64,000 bases of DNA, taken from Pseudomonas lurida. GTDB lineage: Bacteria > Pseudomonadota > Gammaproteobacteria > Pseudomonadales > Pseudomonadaceae. The stretch is taken from contig NZ_PDJB01000001.1 of the NCBI RefSeq assembly GCF_002563895.1, positions 1-64,000 of the forward strand, given 5' to 3'. The notes below the pieces were generated by a model. The model did not search any database, was not told where the DNA came from, and saw only the letters and a list, made by a program, of their open reading frames with translations. The first letter of the stretch is position 1. Every line of letters starts with the position of its first letter. Positions 56,555 through 64,000 of this stretch are shown one piece after another. A program made the translations under genes and the position numbers.

Positions 56555-57274
56555 TTACTCCGCCTTGCGCGGAATCAGCACAATCTGGGCCGGAATATTC
56601 TTAAGAATCTGCCGGTGAATCTTCAGGTCATACCCTGAGTCGATACGTTTCACCCGTTTGGTCAGCAACGTGGCCAGCCACGGGTAATCCTCCGTGCGCG
56701 GCGCCTGGATGCTCACATCGCACTGGTAATTCACCACGTCGGTGGCAATTGCATCCAGCTGGTGGCGCAGTTCTTCGATATTGGTGAGGTTCAATGCCAC
56801 GGTCGTGCTGGGCGCAGCCGGGTCGATGACCTTGGCCGGGGGCTTGGCTTCGGCCGCTTTCAGGGCCGCCTCGGCTTTGTCCAGCTCGGCTTTGCGGGCA
56901 TGGGTGATGGCGCTGTTCACGCCGCCGGTCAGCGCGGGGGCCTTGGGCATCAACGCCCGGGCACGGCTCAGGGCGGTGGCGGCTGCGTTGACATCACCCT
57001 TTTGCAGCACGACCTGGCTGCGCTGCAGGTACGCTTCCGCCAGTTGGCGCTGATAGGCTTCAAGCGCCGGGTCATTAGGCGATTGGGCCTGCAACGCGGC
57101 CAGTTGGTCTTCGGCCGTGGCCAGCTCGCTGCTGGCCAGGTTTTGCTCCAGCTGCGCGATGGCCGCAGCGCGTGCGTCCGGGGCCTCGGGGGCGGCGGGC
57201 GGTGTGCTTTGACAGGCGCCCAGCAGCAGGGAAAATGCGGCAAGGAGCAGATAACGGGAGGTGAACGGCTTCAT
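56555..57274 (-). CDS. lipoprotein of unknown function next to znuB (PA5502-like)
   Basis: 239 residues from MKPFTSRYLLLAAFSLLLGACQ; lipobox LGAC. The middle is alanine-rich and helical with TPR-like spacing (YQRQLAEAYLQRSQVVLQKG, ATALSRARALMPKAPALTGG). A globular end has LRHQLDAIATDVVNYQCDVS and QILKNIPAQIVLIPRKAE. It follows znuB on the same strand by 37 bases, but no zinc-binding motif is seen. Homologues are conserved at this place in Pseudomonas. Confidence 0.8.
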   Translation of the reverse strand: MKPFTSRYLLLAAFSLLLGACQSTPPAAPEAPDARAAAIAQLEQNLASSELATAEDQLAALQAQSPNDPALEAYQRQLAEAYLQRSQVVLQKGDVNAAATALSRARALMPKAPALTGGVNSAITHARKAELDKAEAALKAAEAKPPAKVIDPAAPSTTVALNLTNIEELRHQLDAIATDVVNYQCDVSIQAPRTEDYPWLATLLTKRVKRIDSGYDLKIHRQILKNIPAQIVLIPRKAE

Positions 57275-57311
57275 TCCTGCGACTCTCTATTTGCGCAAAA
57301 AGCGAGCAAGT

Positions 57312-58100
57312 CTACACCCCTCGACGGGGCAGGACAAAACTCAGCAGAAACAGGGCGGCGGCCGTGACCACTATCGATGGGCCGGCCGGCGTGTCCTTGA
57401 ACCAGGACAGCGCCAAGCCACCGCACACTGCAAGCATCCCCAACAGGCTGGCGCCGATCGCCATTTGCTCCGGCGAACGGGCATGGCGCTGGGCAGCGGC
57501 TGCAGGAATGATCAGCAACGACGTGATCAACAATACGCCCACTATCTTCATCGCGACAGCAATCACCACGGCGATCAACAGCATCAGGGCCATGCGCAGG
57601 CTCGGCACGGGCAAGCCTTCCACCGTCGCCAGTTCTTCGTGCACGGTAATCGCCAACAGTGGGCGCCACAGGGCTACCAGCAGCAGCAGTACCGCCGCGC
57701 TGCCGCCGAGGATCCACGCAAGGTCGGTGGGGCTGATCGCCAGCAGGTCGCCGAACAGGTAGGCCATCAAGTCGATGCGCACTTCGTGCATGAAGCTCAG
57801 CACCACCAGGCCCAGGGACAGCGTGCTCGGCGCCAGGATGCCCAGCAAGGTGTCGGAAGCCAGGGGCTGACGCTGTTGCAGGGTCACCAGCAGCACCGCC
57901 AGGAGCAGGCAGCCCACCGTCACGGCGATGGTCGGGCTGACATCCAGCAAGAAGCCCATGGCCACGCCCAACAGCGCAGCATGTGACAACGTGTCGCCGA
58001 AATAAGCCATGCGCCGCCAGACCACGAACGAGCCCAACGGGCCCGCTACCAACGCCAAAGCCAAGCCTGCCAGCAGGGCGTAAAGCAGAAAATCAGCCAT
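57312..58100 (-). CDS. znuB: zinc ABC transporter permease
   Basis: 262 residues, about eight helices, from [40 protein letters not shown] (about 27-46) is the family signature, and [18 protein letters not shown] and [20 protein letters not shown] form the cytoplasmic coupling parts. The upstream in-frame start at 58250 is inside znuC and rejected. It overlaps znuC by 8 bases. Confidence 0.94.
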   Translation of the reverse strand: MADFLLYALLAGLALALVAGPLGSFVVWRRMAYFGDTLSHAALLGVAMGFLLDVSPTIAVTVGCLLLAVLLVTLQQRQPLASDTLLGILAPSTLSLGLVVLSFMHEVRIDLMAYLFGDLLAISPTDLAWILGGSAAVLLLLVALWRPLLAITVHEELATVEGLPVPSLRMALMLLIAVVIAVAMKIVGVLLITSLLIIPAAAAQRHARSPEQMAIGASLLGMLAVCGGLALSWFKDTPAGPSIVVTAAALFLLSFVLPRRGV

Positions 58101-58878
58101 GCTTGCAGCTATCTCCATGAACGTGGGTGTGAGGGGGGGTAGGATCGTCCACCACGGCGCCATGCAAATCGTGGGCGTGGTCGTGATGGTGGTGATAAAT
58201 CGCCAGGCTCTGGGCGTTCTTGCCGAATAGCTCGACGAACGCCGGGTCACCGCTGACTTGCTCAGGGTGACCGGAGCAGCACACGTGACGGTTGAGGCAC
58301 ACCACCTGGTCGGTCGTGCTCATCACCAGGTGCAAATCGTGGGACACCATCAGCACGCCACAGCCATGGCGGTCGCGCAGGCGAGTGATCAGGCTGTACA
58401 GCTCGGCCTGGCCGGCGACATCGACGCCTTGTACGGGCTCATCCAGCACCAGCAGTTCCGGCTCGCGCAACAGGGCGCGGGCCAGCAGCACGCGCTGCAT
58501 TTCGCCGCCGGAGATGCTTTGCACCGGGCTGTCGATCACCTGTTCAGCGCCGACTTCCTTGAGCGCTGCCTGGGCACGGGCGCGGTCAACCCCCGGCACC
58601 AGGCGCAGGAAGCGCAGCACGGACAGTGGCAGTGTCGGGTCCACGTGCAGCTTTTGCGGCATGTAGCCGACGCGCAGTTTGGGTTTGCGCCAGACGCTGC
58701 CGGTGTCGGGCTTGAGCAAGCCGAGTACGGCACGCACCAGGGTGGTCTTGCCAGCGCCGTTGGGGCCGATCAGGGTGACGATCTGCCCAGGCTCCACGCT
58801 CATTGCGATGTTATCCAGCACGTTTTGCCCGGCAAACGTGACCCCGACTTTCTCCAGGCGGATTAACGCGTTGCTCAT
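58093..58878 (-). CDS. znuC: zinc ABC transporter ATP-binding protein with His-rich tail
   Basis: 261 residues from [20 protein letters not shown]. Walker A is [19 protein letters not shown] (about 34-52), the signature is [17 protein letters not shown] (about 132-148) and Walker [13 protein letters not shown]. The C-terminal tail is unusually rich in histidine ([14 protein letters not shown], then [14 protein letters not shown]), with about 12 His in 35 residues, a likely zinc-binding element. Its start overlaps the zur stop by one base. Confidence 0.94.
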   Translation of the reverse strand: MSNALIRLEKVGVTFAGQNVLDNIAMSVEPGQIVTLIGPNGAGKTTLVRAVLGLLKPDTGSVWRKPKLRVGYMPQKLHVDPTLPLSVLRFLRLVPGVDRARAQAALKEVGAEQVIDSPVQSISGGEMQRVLLARALLREPELLVLDEPVQGVDVAGQAELYSLITRLRDRHGCGVLMVSHDLHLVMSTTDQVVCLNRHVCCSGHPEQVSGDPAFVELFGKNAQSLAIYHHHHDHAHDLHGAVVDDPTPPHTHVHGDSCKHG

Positions 58879-59360
58879 CAAGCCCCCTGGCAGCCCGAGC
58901 ACAGGCCGACCACTTCGACCGTTTGCCCTTCGACCTGGAAGCCGACCTCGGCAGAGCTTTTGACGATGGCGTCGCTGATGCTTTTCTGTTCAAGCTCGAT
59001 GGCGGCGTGGCATTCGCGGCAGATCAGGAATTGGCCCTGATGCGCGTGTTCCGGGTGGCTGCAGCCAACAAAGGCGTTCAGCGAGGCAATGCGGTGCACC
59101 AGGCCGTTTTCGAGCAAAAAGTCCAGCGCGCGGTACACGGTCGGCGGCGCTGCGCGACGGCCATCTTGCTCGCTGAGCACGCCGAGAATGTCGTAGGCAC
59201 CCAGTGGCTTGTGGCTCTGCCACACCAACTCCAGCACGCGGCGACGCAAGGCGGTCAGGCGCAACCCCTTCTGTGTGCACAGGGTGTCGGCCTCCGACAG
59301 CGCGGTATGCACGCAGTGAGAGTGGTCATGGGGACGGCTGGCAAGCGGTGTTTTAGGCAT
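58878..59360 (-). CDS. zur: zinc uptake regulator Zur
   Basis: 160 residues of the Fur family. An N-terminal His-rich lead ([19 protein letters not shown]) is followed by the winged helix ([40 protein letters not shown]). Metal sites are [21 protein letters not shown] and the C-terminal [10 protein letters not shown], the structural CxxC pairs. It represses the zinc-uptake genes when zinc is plentiful. It is the first gene of the zur-znuC-znuB unit and divergent from znuA. Confidence 0.95.
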   Translation of the reverse strand: MPKTPLASRPHDHSHCVHTALSEADTLCTQKGLRLTALRRRVLELVWQSHKPLGAYDILGVLSEQDGRRAAPPTVYRALDFLLENGLVHRIASLNAFVGCSHPEHAHQGQFLICRECHAAIELEQKSISDAIVKSSAEVGFQVEGQTVEVVGLCSGCQGA

Positions 59361-59387
59361 GAGCGGCGACAGATATTTGATAGAGAC

Positions 59388-59400
59388 GTTATTATGTTAC
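59388..59400. promoter_or_regulatory. candidate Zur box
   Basis: GTTATTATGTTAC matches 10 of 13 positions of the gammaproteobacterial Zur pattern GTTATANTATAAC. It lies in the 67-base gap between zur and znuA, where it could control both units. The right half is degenerate. Confidence 0.55.
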
Positions 59401-59427
59401 CCGTTCCTACGCCATTGAGTGGTCATC

Positions 59428-60348
59428 GTGTCCCGACTTTTTCCCGTTTTTGTCGTATTTGTCACCAGTTTGTTCATCGCTGGCACCGCTCAGGCCGAGG
59501 TCAAGGTACTGACCAGCATCAAGCCATTGCAGTTGATTGCCGCTGCCGTGCAGGACGGCGTGGCGGTTCCCGAGGTGCTGCTGCCGCCGGGTGCATCGCC
59601 GCATAACTATGCGTTGCGACCATCCGACGTACGGCGTGTGCAGTCGGTGGACCTGCTGTACTGGATCGGCCCGGATATGGAGAGTTTCCTGCCGCGCGTG
59701 TTGAAAGGTCGTACGGCAGCAACGGTGGCCGTGCAGGATCTTCCCGGTATGAAGCTCCGTCGATTCGCCGAAGATAGCCACTCGCACGCCGACGATGCCG
59801 ACGAACACGATCACGATCATCGCCCTGGCAGCCTGGACGCGCACCTGTGGTTATCGACCGTGAACGCGCGTGTGATTGCAGCACGCATGGCGACTGACCT
59901 GGCCGCCGCCGATCCGGCCAATGCCGCACGTTACCAGCGCAACGTGAAGGCCTTCGATGAGCGCCTGGATGCTCTGGATGCTCGACTCAAGGCACGCCTG
60001 GCGCCGATTGGCAGCAAGCCGTATTTCGTGTTCCACGAGGCCTTCGATTACTTCGAAGACGCTTACGGGCTCAAGCATGCCGGTGTGTTCAGCGTTGCCG
60101 CAGAGGTGCAGCCCGGCGCCCAGCACGTAGCCGCGATGCGTACGCGTTTGCAGGAGGTGGGCAAGACGTGTGTGTTCAGTGAGCCGCCATTGCGTCCGCG
60201 GCTGGCTGAAACGCTGGTCGCCGGTTTGCCGGTGAAGCTGGCGGAGTTGGATGCGTTGGGTGGCTACACGTCGGCCACGGCTCAAGGCTACGAGCAGGTG
60301 TTGGAGAAGTTGGGGAATGATCTGGCGGGTTGCCTGGAATCGCTCTGA
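59428..60348 (+). CDS. znuA: zinc ABC transporter substrate-binding protein
   Basis: 306 residues from GTG 59428 (SRLFPVFVVFVTSLFIAGTA, a signal peptide), with GAGTGG upstream; the alternative GTG at 59419 is also possible. Zinc ligands are expected in LLPPGASPHNYALRPSD (His, about 55-60), in LDAHLWLSTVNARVIAARM (His, about 137) and FVFHEAFDYFEDAYGL (His, about 202). Between the first two is a His/Asp-rich loop (SHSHADDADEHDHDH), typical of ZnuA. It is divergent from zur. Confidence 0.94.
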   Translation: MSRLFPVFVVFVTSLFIAGTAQAEVKVLTSIKPLQLIAAAVQDGVAVPEVLLPPGASPHNYALRPSDVRRVQSVDLLYWIGPDMESFLPRVLKGRTAATVAVQDLPGMKLRRFAEDSHSHADDADEHDHDHRPGSLDAHLWLSTVNARVIAARMATDLAAADPANAARYQRNVKAFDERLDALDARLKARLAPIGSKPYFVFHEAFDYFEDAYGLKHAGVFSVAAEVQPGAQHVAAMRTRLQEVGKTCVFSEPPLRPRLAETLVAGLPVKLAELDALGGYTSATAQGYEQVLEKLGNDLAGCLESL

Positions 60349-60365
60349 CCGCCAGCCCCGGTCTC

Positions 60366-60414
60366 ATGTGGGAGCTGGCGTGCCTGTGACGCCGTCAGGT
60401 CAGCCAGCTTCCCC
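60366..60414. repeat. REP-like element
   Basis: ATGTGGGAGCTGGCGTGCCTGTGACG and TCAGCCAGCTTCCC form an imperfect palindrome between the converging znuA and thrB genes, a single decayed REP copy. Confidence 0.5.
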
Positions 60415-60431
60415 GTCGACCCGCTGGTGTT

Positions 60432-61385
60432 CTAGAGCGCGAACGGCAGTTGGACGGTTACCTGCTGGCGCTGCACCAGCCGATGCTCGAACTCCGCCGG
60501 GTCATGGATCAACACATCCTGCCCGGCAAATGATTCGGCTGCGATCAGGCGCGACAGCCAGAACCGCACGCAGGCTACGCGCAGCATGGTCGGCCACAAC
60601 TCCGCTTCCCTGGCGGTAAATGGCCGCAGGCCTGCGTAGGCGCCCAGCAATGCCCGAGCGCGTTGCCCATCAATCACGCCATCGGCGTCCGAGCACCAGT
60701 CATTCAAGGCGATCGCCACGTCATAGAGCATTGGCCCGGAGCAGGCGTTGTAGAAGTCGATCAGGCCCGTGAGATGCGTGCCTTCGAACATCGCGTTATC
60801 GCGAAACAGGTCGGCGTGAACGTTGGCGCGTGGCAGCGCGAGGATCTGGGCCTTGTGCGCTTCGATCTCGGTCAGCGCCTCTTGCAGCAGTCGCTGCTGT
60901 GCATCGTTCAAGTGCGAAATGAGTTGCGCGCCTTCGCTGAGCATCCAGTCCAGGCCGCGATCGGTCCTGCGTTCCAGCACCTTTTCGCCTTGCGTTGCCA
61001 GGTGCAGGTGGCCAAGCAGGTCGCCCACCTGGGCACAGTGCTGGGCATTGGCGTCCTTGATGTGCTTGCCGGCCAGGCGCGGTTGCAGCAGGGCCGGTTT
61101 ACCCTTCAGTTCGCGCAGGGCCACGCCATCGGTGGTGCGCAGGGCGTAGGGCACGGGCAGTTCGGCGTCGTGCAGCACGTCGAGCAATTCGATGAAGAAG
61201 GGCATTTCTGCGACCGGGCCGCGTTCAACCAGGGTCAGGACGAACTCGCCCTGCTCCAGGCTGATAAAGAAATTGGTGTTTTCACTGCCGGCGGCAATCC
61301 CCTGGAAGTCGATCAGGCGGCCGAGCCCGTAAGGGGCGAGAAAGGTTTCCAGCTCGGGCCGAGCCAGGGGGGTGAACACAGACAT
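60432..61385 (-). CDS. thrB: homoserine kinase, aminoglycoside-phosphotransferase fold
   Basis: Phosphorylates homoserine for threonine synthesis. 317 residues from MSVFTPLARPELETFLAPYG. The fold is kinase-like: GIAAGSENTNFFISLEQGEF (about 27-46), RANVHADLFRDNAMFEG (catalytic loop HxDLxxDN, about 187-203) and GLIDFYNACSGPMLYDVAIA (DFG-like Asp, about 208-227). This is the Pseudomonas type ThrB, unrelated to the GHMP homoserine kinase of E. coli. Confidence 0.94.
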   Translation of the reverse strand: MSVFTPLARPELETFLAPYGLGRLIDFQGIAAGSENTNFFISLEQGEFVLTLVERGPVAEMPFFIELLDVLHDAELPVPYALRTTDGVALRELKGKPALLQPRLAGKHIKDANAQHCAQVGDLLGHLHLATQGEKVLERRTDRGLDWMLSEGAQLISHLNDAQQRLLQEALTEIEAHKAQILALPRANVHADLFRDNAMFEGTHLTGLIDFYNACSGPMLYDVAIALNDWCSDADGVIDGQRARALLGAYAGLRPFTAREAELWPTMLRVACVRFWLSRLIAAESFAGQDVLIHDPAEFEHRLVQRQQVTVQLPFAL

Positions 61386-61441
61386 GGTTAAAACTGCCAG
61401 TACGGGCGCCGCGGTGCGCGGCGCCAATTGATGTTAAGAAA

Positions 61442-61732
61442 TCATTTCCATTCGAAGATCTTCCATGACGGGATCAGCATATCCGGCTGGTCAGAGCGGA
61501 TGAAGTTCGCATCGGTTCCGTCCGCACGCACCAGGAAATACGGGGGTGCCCCCTTCGGTGTCACCTTGATTGCGTACAGGAAACCATTCTGGCGGTACTC
61601 CTGGATGGTCTTGTCGCCCTCCGTGCGAATGGTCACTTCCGGATCGCCTCCGGGGGCGTCGTCTGCCGCCATGGCAGCCATCGGAGCGAGTGCAATCAAG
61701 CCGGTCAACAGCAGGCGATTGAATGTACGCAT
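61442..61732 (-). CDS. DUF2782 secreted protein
   Basis: 96 residues with signal peptide MRTFNRLLLTGLIALAPMAAMA. The mature part, VTIRTEGDKTIQEYRQNGFL and YAIKVTPKGAPPYFLVRADG, fits the DUF2782 family, small periplasmic proteins of unknown role. It is 56 bases upstream of thrB on the same strand and divergent from polA, with 74 bases between starts. Confidence 0.9.
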   Translation of the reverse strand: MRTFNRLLLTGLIALAPMAAMAADDAPGGDPEVTIRTEGDKTIQEYRQNGFLYAIKVTPKGAPPYFLVRADGTDANFIRSDQPDMLIPSWKIFEWK

Positions 61733-61806
61733 GATAACCTTGTCCCTTTGTCGTCATTGGTCCGGCTATTCTAGCGCCTGACCCGCCGAAAAGGTTGATT
61801 CTGCTC

Positions 61807-64000
61807 ATGAGCCAAGCACCCCTCGTCCTGGTGGACGGTTCTTCCTATCTGTACCGCGCCTTCCACGCGCTGCCACCGCTGACCACCTCCAAAGGCCTGC
61901 CCACCGGCGCGGTCAAGGGCGTGTTGAACATGCTCAAAAGCCTGCGCAGGCAGTATCCGGACAGCCCGTTCGCGGTGGTGTTCGACGCCAAGGGTGGGAC
62001 CTTTCGCGATGACATGTATGCCGAATACAAGGCCAACCGCCCCAGCATGCCCGATGACATGCGACTGCAGATCGAGCCCCTGCACCAGAGCGTGATCGCC
62101 CTGGGGTTCCCGCTGTTGTGCGTCGAAGGCGTCGAGGCCGATGACGTGATCGGCACCCTGGCCCGCAGCAGTGCGGCCGCTGACCGTCCGGTGGTGATTT
62201 CCACTGGGGACAAGGACATGGCCCAACTGGTCGACGGGCACATTACCTTGGTCAACACCATGACCGGTAGCGCCATGGACGTTGAGGGCGTGAAGGAGAA
62301 ATTCGGCGTCGCTCCCGAGCAGATCATCGACTACCTGGCATTGATGGGCGATTCCTCCGACAACATCCCGGGCGTCCCGGGCATCGGTCCGAAGACCGCT
62401 TCGGGCTTGCTGGTCGGCGTGAACGGTGGCCTCAAAGAGCTGTATGAGCAGCTGGATATTGTGCCGACCCTGCCTATCCGCGGGGCGAAGACGCTGCCAG
62501 CGAAGCTGGAAGAGCACAAGGAGATGGCCTTCTTGTCCTATCAGCTGGCGACGATCAAGGTCGATGTACCGCTGGACGTGGGCCTGGAAGATCTGCACCT
62601 GATCGAACCCGACCGTGAAAAGCTGCTGGAGCTGTACACGCTGCTGGAGTTCAAGAGCTGGTATGAAGAGATCCAGCGCGACGCCAAGCGGGTTGAGCTC
62701 AAGGCGGCTCCTGTTGTTGAAGAGGTCATTGAAACTGTGGCGCCGGCAGAGGCGACCTACACCACCATCCTCGACCAAGCGACGTTCGACGTCTGGCTGA
62801 AGAAACTCAACGACGCCACGCTGTTCGCCTTCGACACCGAAACCACCGGGATCGACGCCCAGCGCGCCCAGTTGGTGGGGGTCTCCTTCGCTGTGCAGCC
62901 CCATGAAGCGGCCTACATCCCACTGATCCACTCCTACATCGGCGCGCCGGAGCAGTTGGACCGCGACACCGTGCTGCTGGCCCTGAAACCATTGCTGGAA
63001 GACCCGACCAAGCTCAAGGTCGGCCAGCACGCCAAGTTCGACATGAACATCCTGGCCAACTGCGCCATCGGCGGCGACCCGGCACACGGCATTACCGTGC
63101 GTGGCATCGCGTTCGACACCATGCTCGAATCCTACGTGCTGAACGCCACCGCAACGCGGCATGACATGGACAGCCTGGCCAAGAAATACCTGGACTACGA
63201 CACCGTCGCCTTCCAGGACATCGCTGGCAAGGGCGCCAAGCAGCTGACCTTCGATCAGATCGCGCTGGAGCAGGCCGGCCCCTATGCGGCGGAAGACGCC
63301 GATGTGACCTTGCGTCTGCATCAGGCGCTGTTTGCGCAACTGAGCGCCCTCCCTAGCCTGGCAAGTGTACTCACGGATATCGAGATGCCGTTGGTGCCGG
63401 TGCTGGCCCGTATCGAGCGCCAGGGCGCGCTGGTCGACAAGGATCTGCTGGGCATCCAGAGTATCGAGCTGGGCAACAAGATGGTCGAACTCGAGCGCCA
63501 GGCGTTCGAGATCGCCGGTGAGGAGTTCAACTTGGGTTCGCCCAAGCAACTGGGTGCGATCCTGTACGAAAAACTCGGCCTGCCGGTGTTGAAAAAAACC
63601 GGCAAGGGCCAGGCGTCGACGGCCGAAGAAGTGCTGGCAAAGCTCGCCGAAGATGACTACCCGCTGCCCAAGGTGCTGATGCAGTACCGCAGCATGAGCA
63701 AGCTGAAAAGCACCTACACCGATCGCCTGCCGGAACAGATCAACCCGCGCACCGGGCGTATCCACACGTCCTATCACCAGGCGGTGGCAGCGACTGGGCG
63801 GTTGTCTTCCAGTGATCCGAACCTGCAGAACATCCCGGTGCGTACCGCCGAAGGTCGGCGGATTCGCCAGGCGTTCATCGCGCCCAAAGGCTACAAACTG
63901 CTGGCGGCGGATTATTCCCAGATCGAGCTGCGGATCATGGCGCACCTGTCCAAAGACGAAGGGTTGATGAATGCCTTCCGTCACAACCTCGACGTACACA
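61807..64000 (+). CDS. polA: DNA polymerase I, N-terminal 731 residues (partial)
   Basis: Runs off the window. From ATG 61807 (SQAPLVLVDGSSYLYRAFHA). The 5'-3' exonuclease domain has FPLLCVEGVEADDVIGTLA and VISTGDKDMAQLVDGHITLV, plus the helix-hairpin-helix GVPGIGPKTASGLL (about 195-210). The 3'-5' exonuclease has an intact FAFDTETTGIDAQRAQLVG (about 341-359), so proofreading is kept. The polymerase domain starts near 520 and shows motif A LLAADYSQIELRIMAHLS (about 697-714). It is divergent from the DUF2782 gene. Confidence 0.97.
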   Translation, partial: MSQAPLVLVDGSSYLYRAFHALPPLTTSKGLPTGAVKGVLNMLKSLRRQYPDSPFAVVFDAKGGTFRDDMYAEYKANRPSMPDDMRLQIEPLHQSVIALGFPLLCVEGVEADDVIGTLARSSAAADRPVVISTGDKDMAQLVDGHITLVNTMTGSAMDVEGVKEKFGVAPEQIIDYLALMGDSSDNIPGVPGIGPKTASGLLVGVNGGLKELYEQLDIVPTLPIRGAKTLPAKLEEHKEMAFLSYQLATIKVDVPLDVGLEDLHLIEPDREKLLELYTLLEFKSWYEEIQRDAKRVELKAAPVVEEVIETVAPAEATYTTILDQATFDVWLKKLNDATLFAFDTETTGIDAQRAQLVGVSFAVQPHEAAYIPLIHSYIGAPEQLDRDTVLLALKPLLEDPTKLKVGQHAKFDMNILANCAIGGDPAHGITVRGIAFDTMLESYVLNATATRHDMDSLAKKYLDYDTVAFQDIAGKGAKQLTFDQIALEQAGPYAAEDADVTLRLHQALFAQLSALPSLASVLTDIEMPLVPVLARIERQGALVDKDLLGIQSIELGNKMVELERQAFEIAGEEFNLGSPKQLGAILYEKLGLPVLKKTGKGQASTAEEVLAKLAEDDYPLPKVLMQYRSMSKLKSTYTDRLPEQINPRTGRIHTSYHQAVAATGRLSSSDPNLQNIPVRTAEGRRIRQAFIAPKGYKLLAADYSQIELRIMAHLSKDEGLMNAFRHNLDVH

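Noticed and set aside
61771..63999. 742-codon minus-strand frame opposite polA
   Set aside because: polA is certain from exonuclease and polymerase motifs; the antisense frame has no recognisable domain.

Overview
The window looks like a chromosomal segment of a Pseudomonas of the P. fluorescens group, close to the replication origin. The evidence is the order of recognisable genes (tag, htrB, trkA, rsmB, fmt, def, dprA, tsaC, hemF, aroE, betC, trpBA/trpI, prlC, cox operon, metNIQ, katE, znu, thrB, polA), which follows the P. aeruginosa order on both sides of dnaA as I remember it. High-GC codon use and many REP palindromes built on GTGGGAGC...GCTTGCC support this. No tRNA, rRNA, CRISPR array, insertion sequence or prophage was seen. 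Almost all of the window is core chromosome.

Layout. 1-4.2 kb: the 3' end of tag, then htrB, a small TPR gene, trkA and rsmB. All four genes after tag are disrupted by single-base indels, about 12 in 3.2 kb, while the following 60 kb reads cleanly; this looks like poor sequence rather than gene decay. 4.2-11.4 kb: fmt and def; a secreted protein that seems to have lost its LysM domain; dprA, tsaC, a quinone reductase, hemF and aroE. 11.5-16.7 kb: choline-O-sulfate use (SulP transporter, choline-binding protein, choline sulfatase BetC, divergent LysR regulator). 16.7-21.4 kb: a DOPA-dioxygenase-like gene and a D-galactonate operon (dgoK, dgoA, dgoD, MFS transporter) without a local regulator. 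21.5-25.1 kb: a CigR/RcnB-like protein, trpBA and divergent trpI. 25.1-30 kb: small envelope and stress genes (DUF883, dodecin, two DUF1161 paralogues, a flavin monooxygenase, OsmC/Ohr, two lipoproteins of which one is a zinc peptidase). 30-33.7 kb: HAD phosphatase, gamma carbonic anhydrase, oligopeptidase A and YheV. 34.2-38.1 kb: three-subunit periplasmic gluconate 2-dehydrogenase type enzyme. 38.2-42.5 kb: a radical SAM protein behind a strong LexA box, a beta carbonic anhydrase with a SulP transporter, and an unknown protein. 42.9-51.5 kb: the aa3/caa3 cytochrome c oxidase operon with its assembly genes (coxB, coxA, ctaG, coxC, SURF1, ctaA, ctaB, sco). 51.5-64 kb: metNIQ, katE, an unknown lipoprotein, the zinc uptake system (znuB, znuC, zur, znuA), thrB, a DUF2782 protein and the first three quarters of polA.

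Most of the window is familiar housekeeping. The parts most worth a second look are regulatory or architectural. They are a 13-bp dyad before the radical SAM gene that is at once a LexA box, a possible terminator and a holder of the ribosome binding site; a perfect T-N11-A dyad lying on the start codon of the choline-sulfate regulator, next to direct repeats spaced exactly 21 bp; a REP doublet inside the cox operon that extends a translationally coupled 53-codon reading frame; the LysM-less secreted protein; and the indel cluster. I did not find a convincing wholly new multi-gene system.
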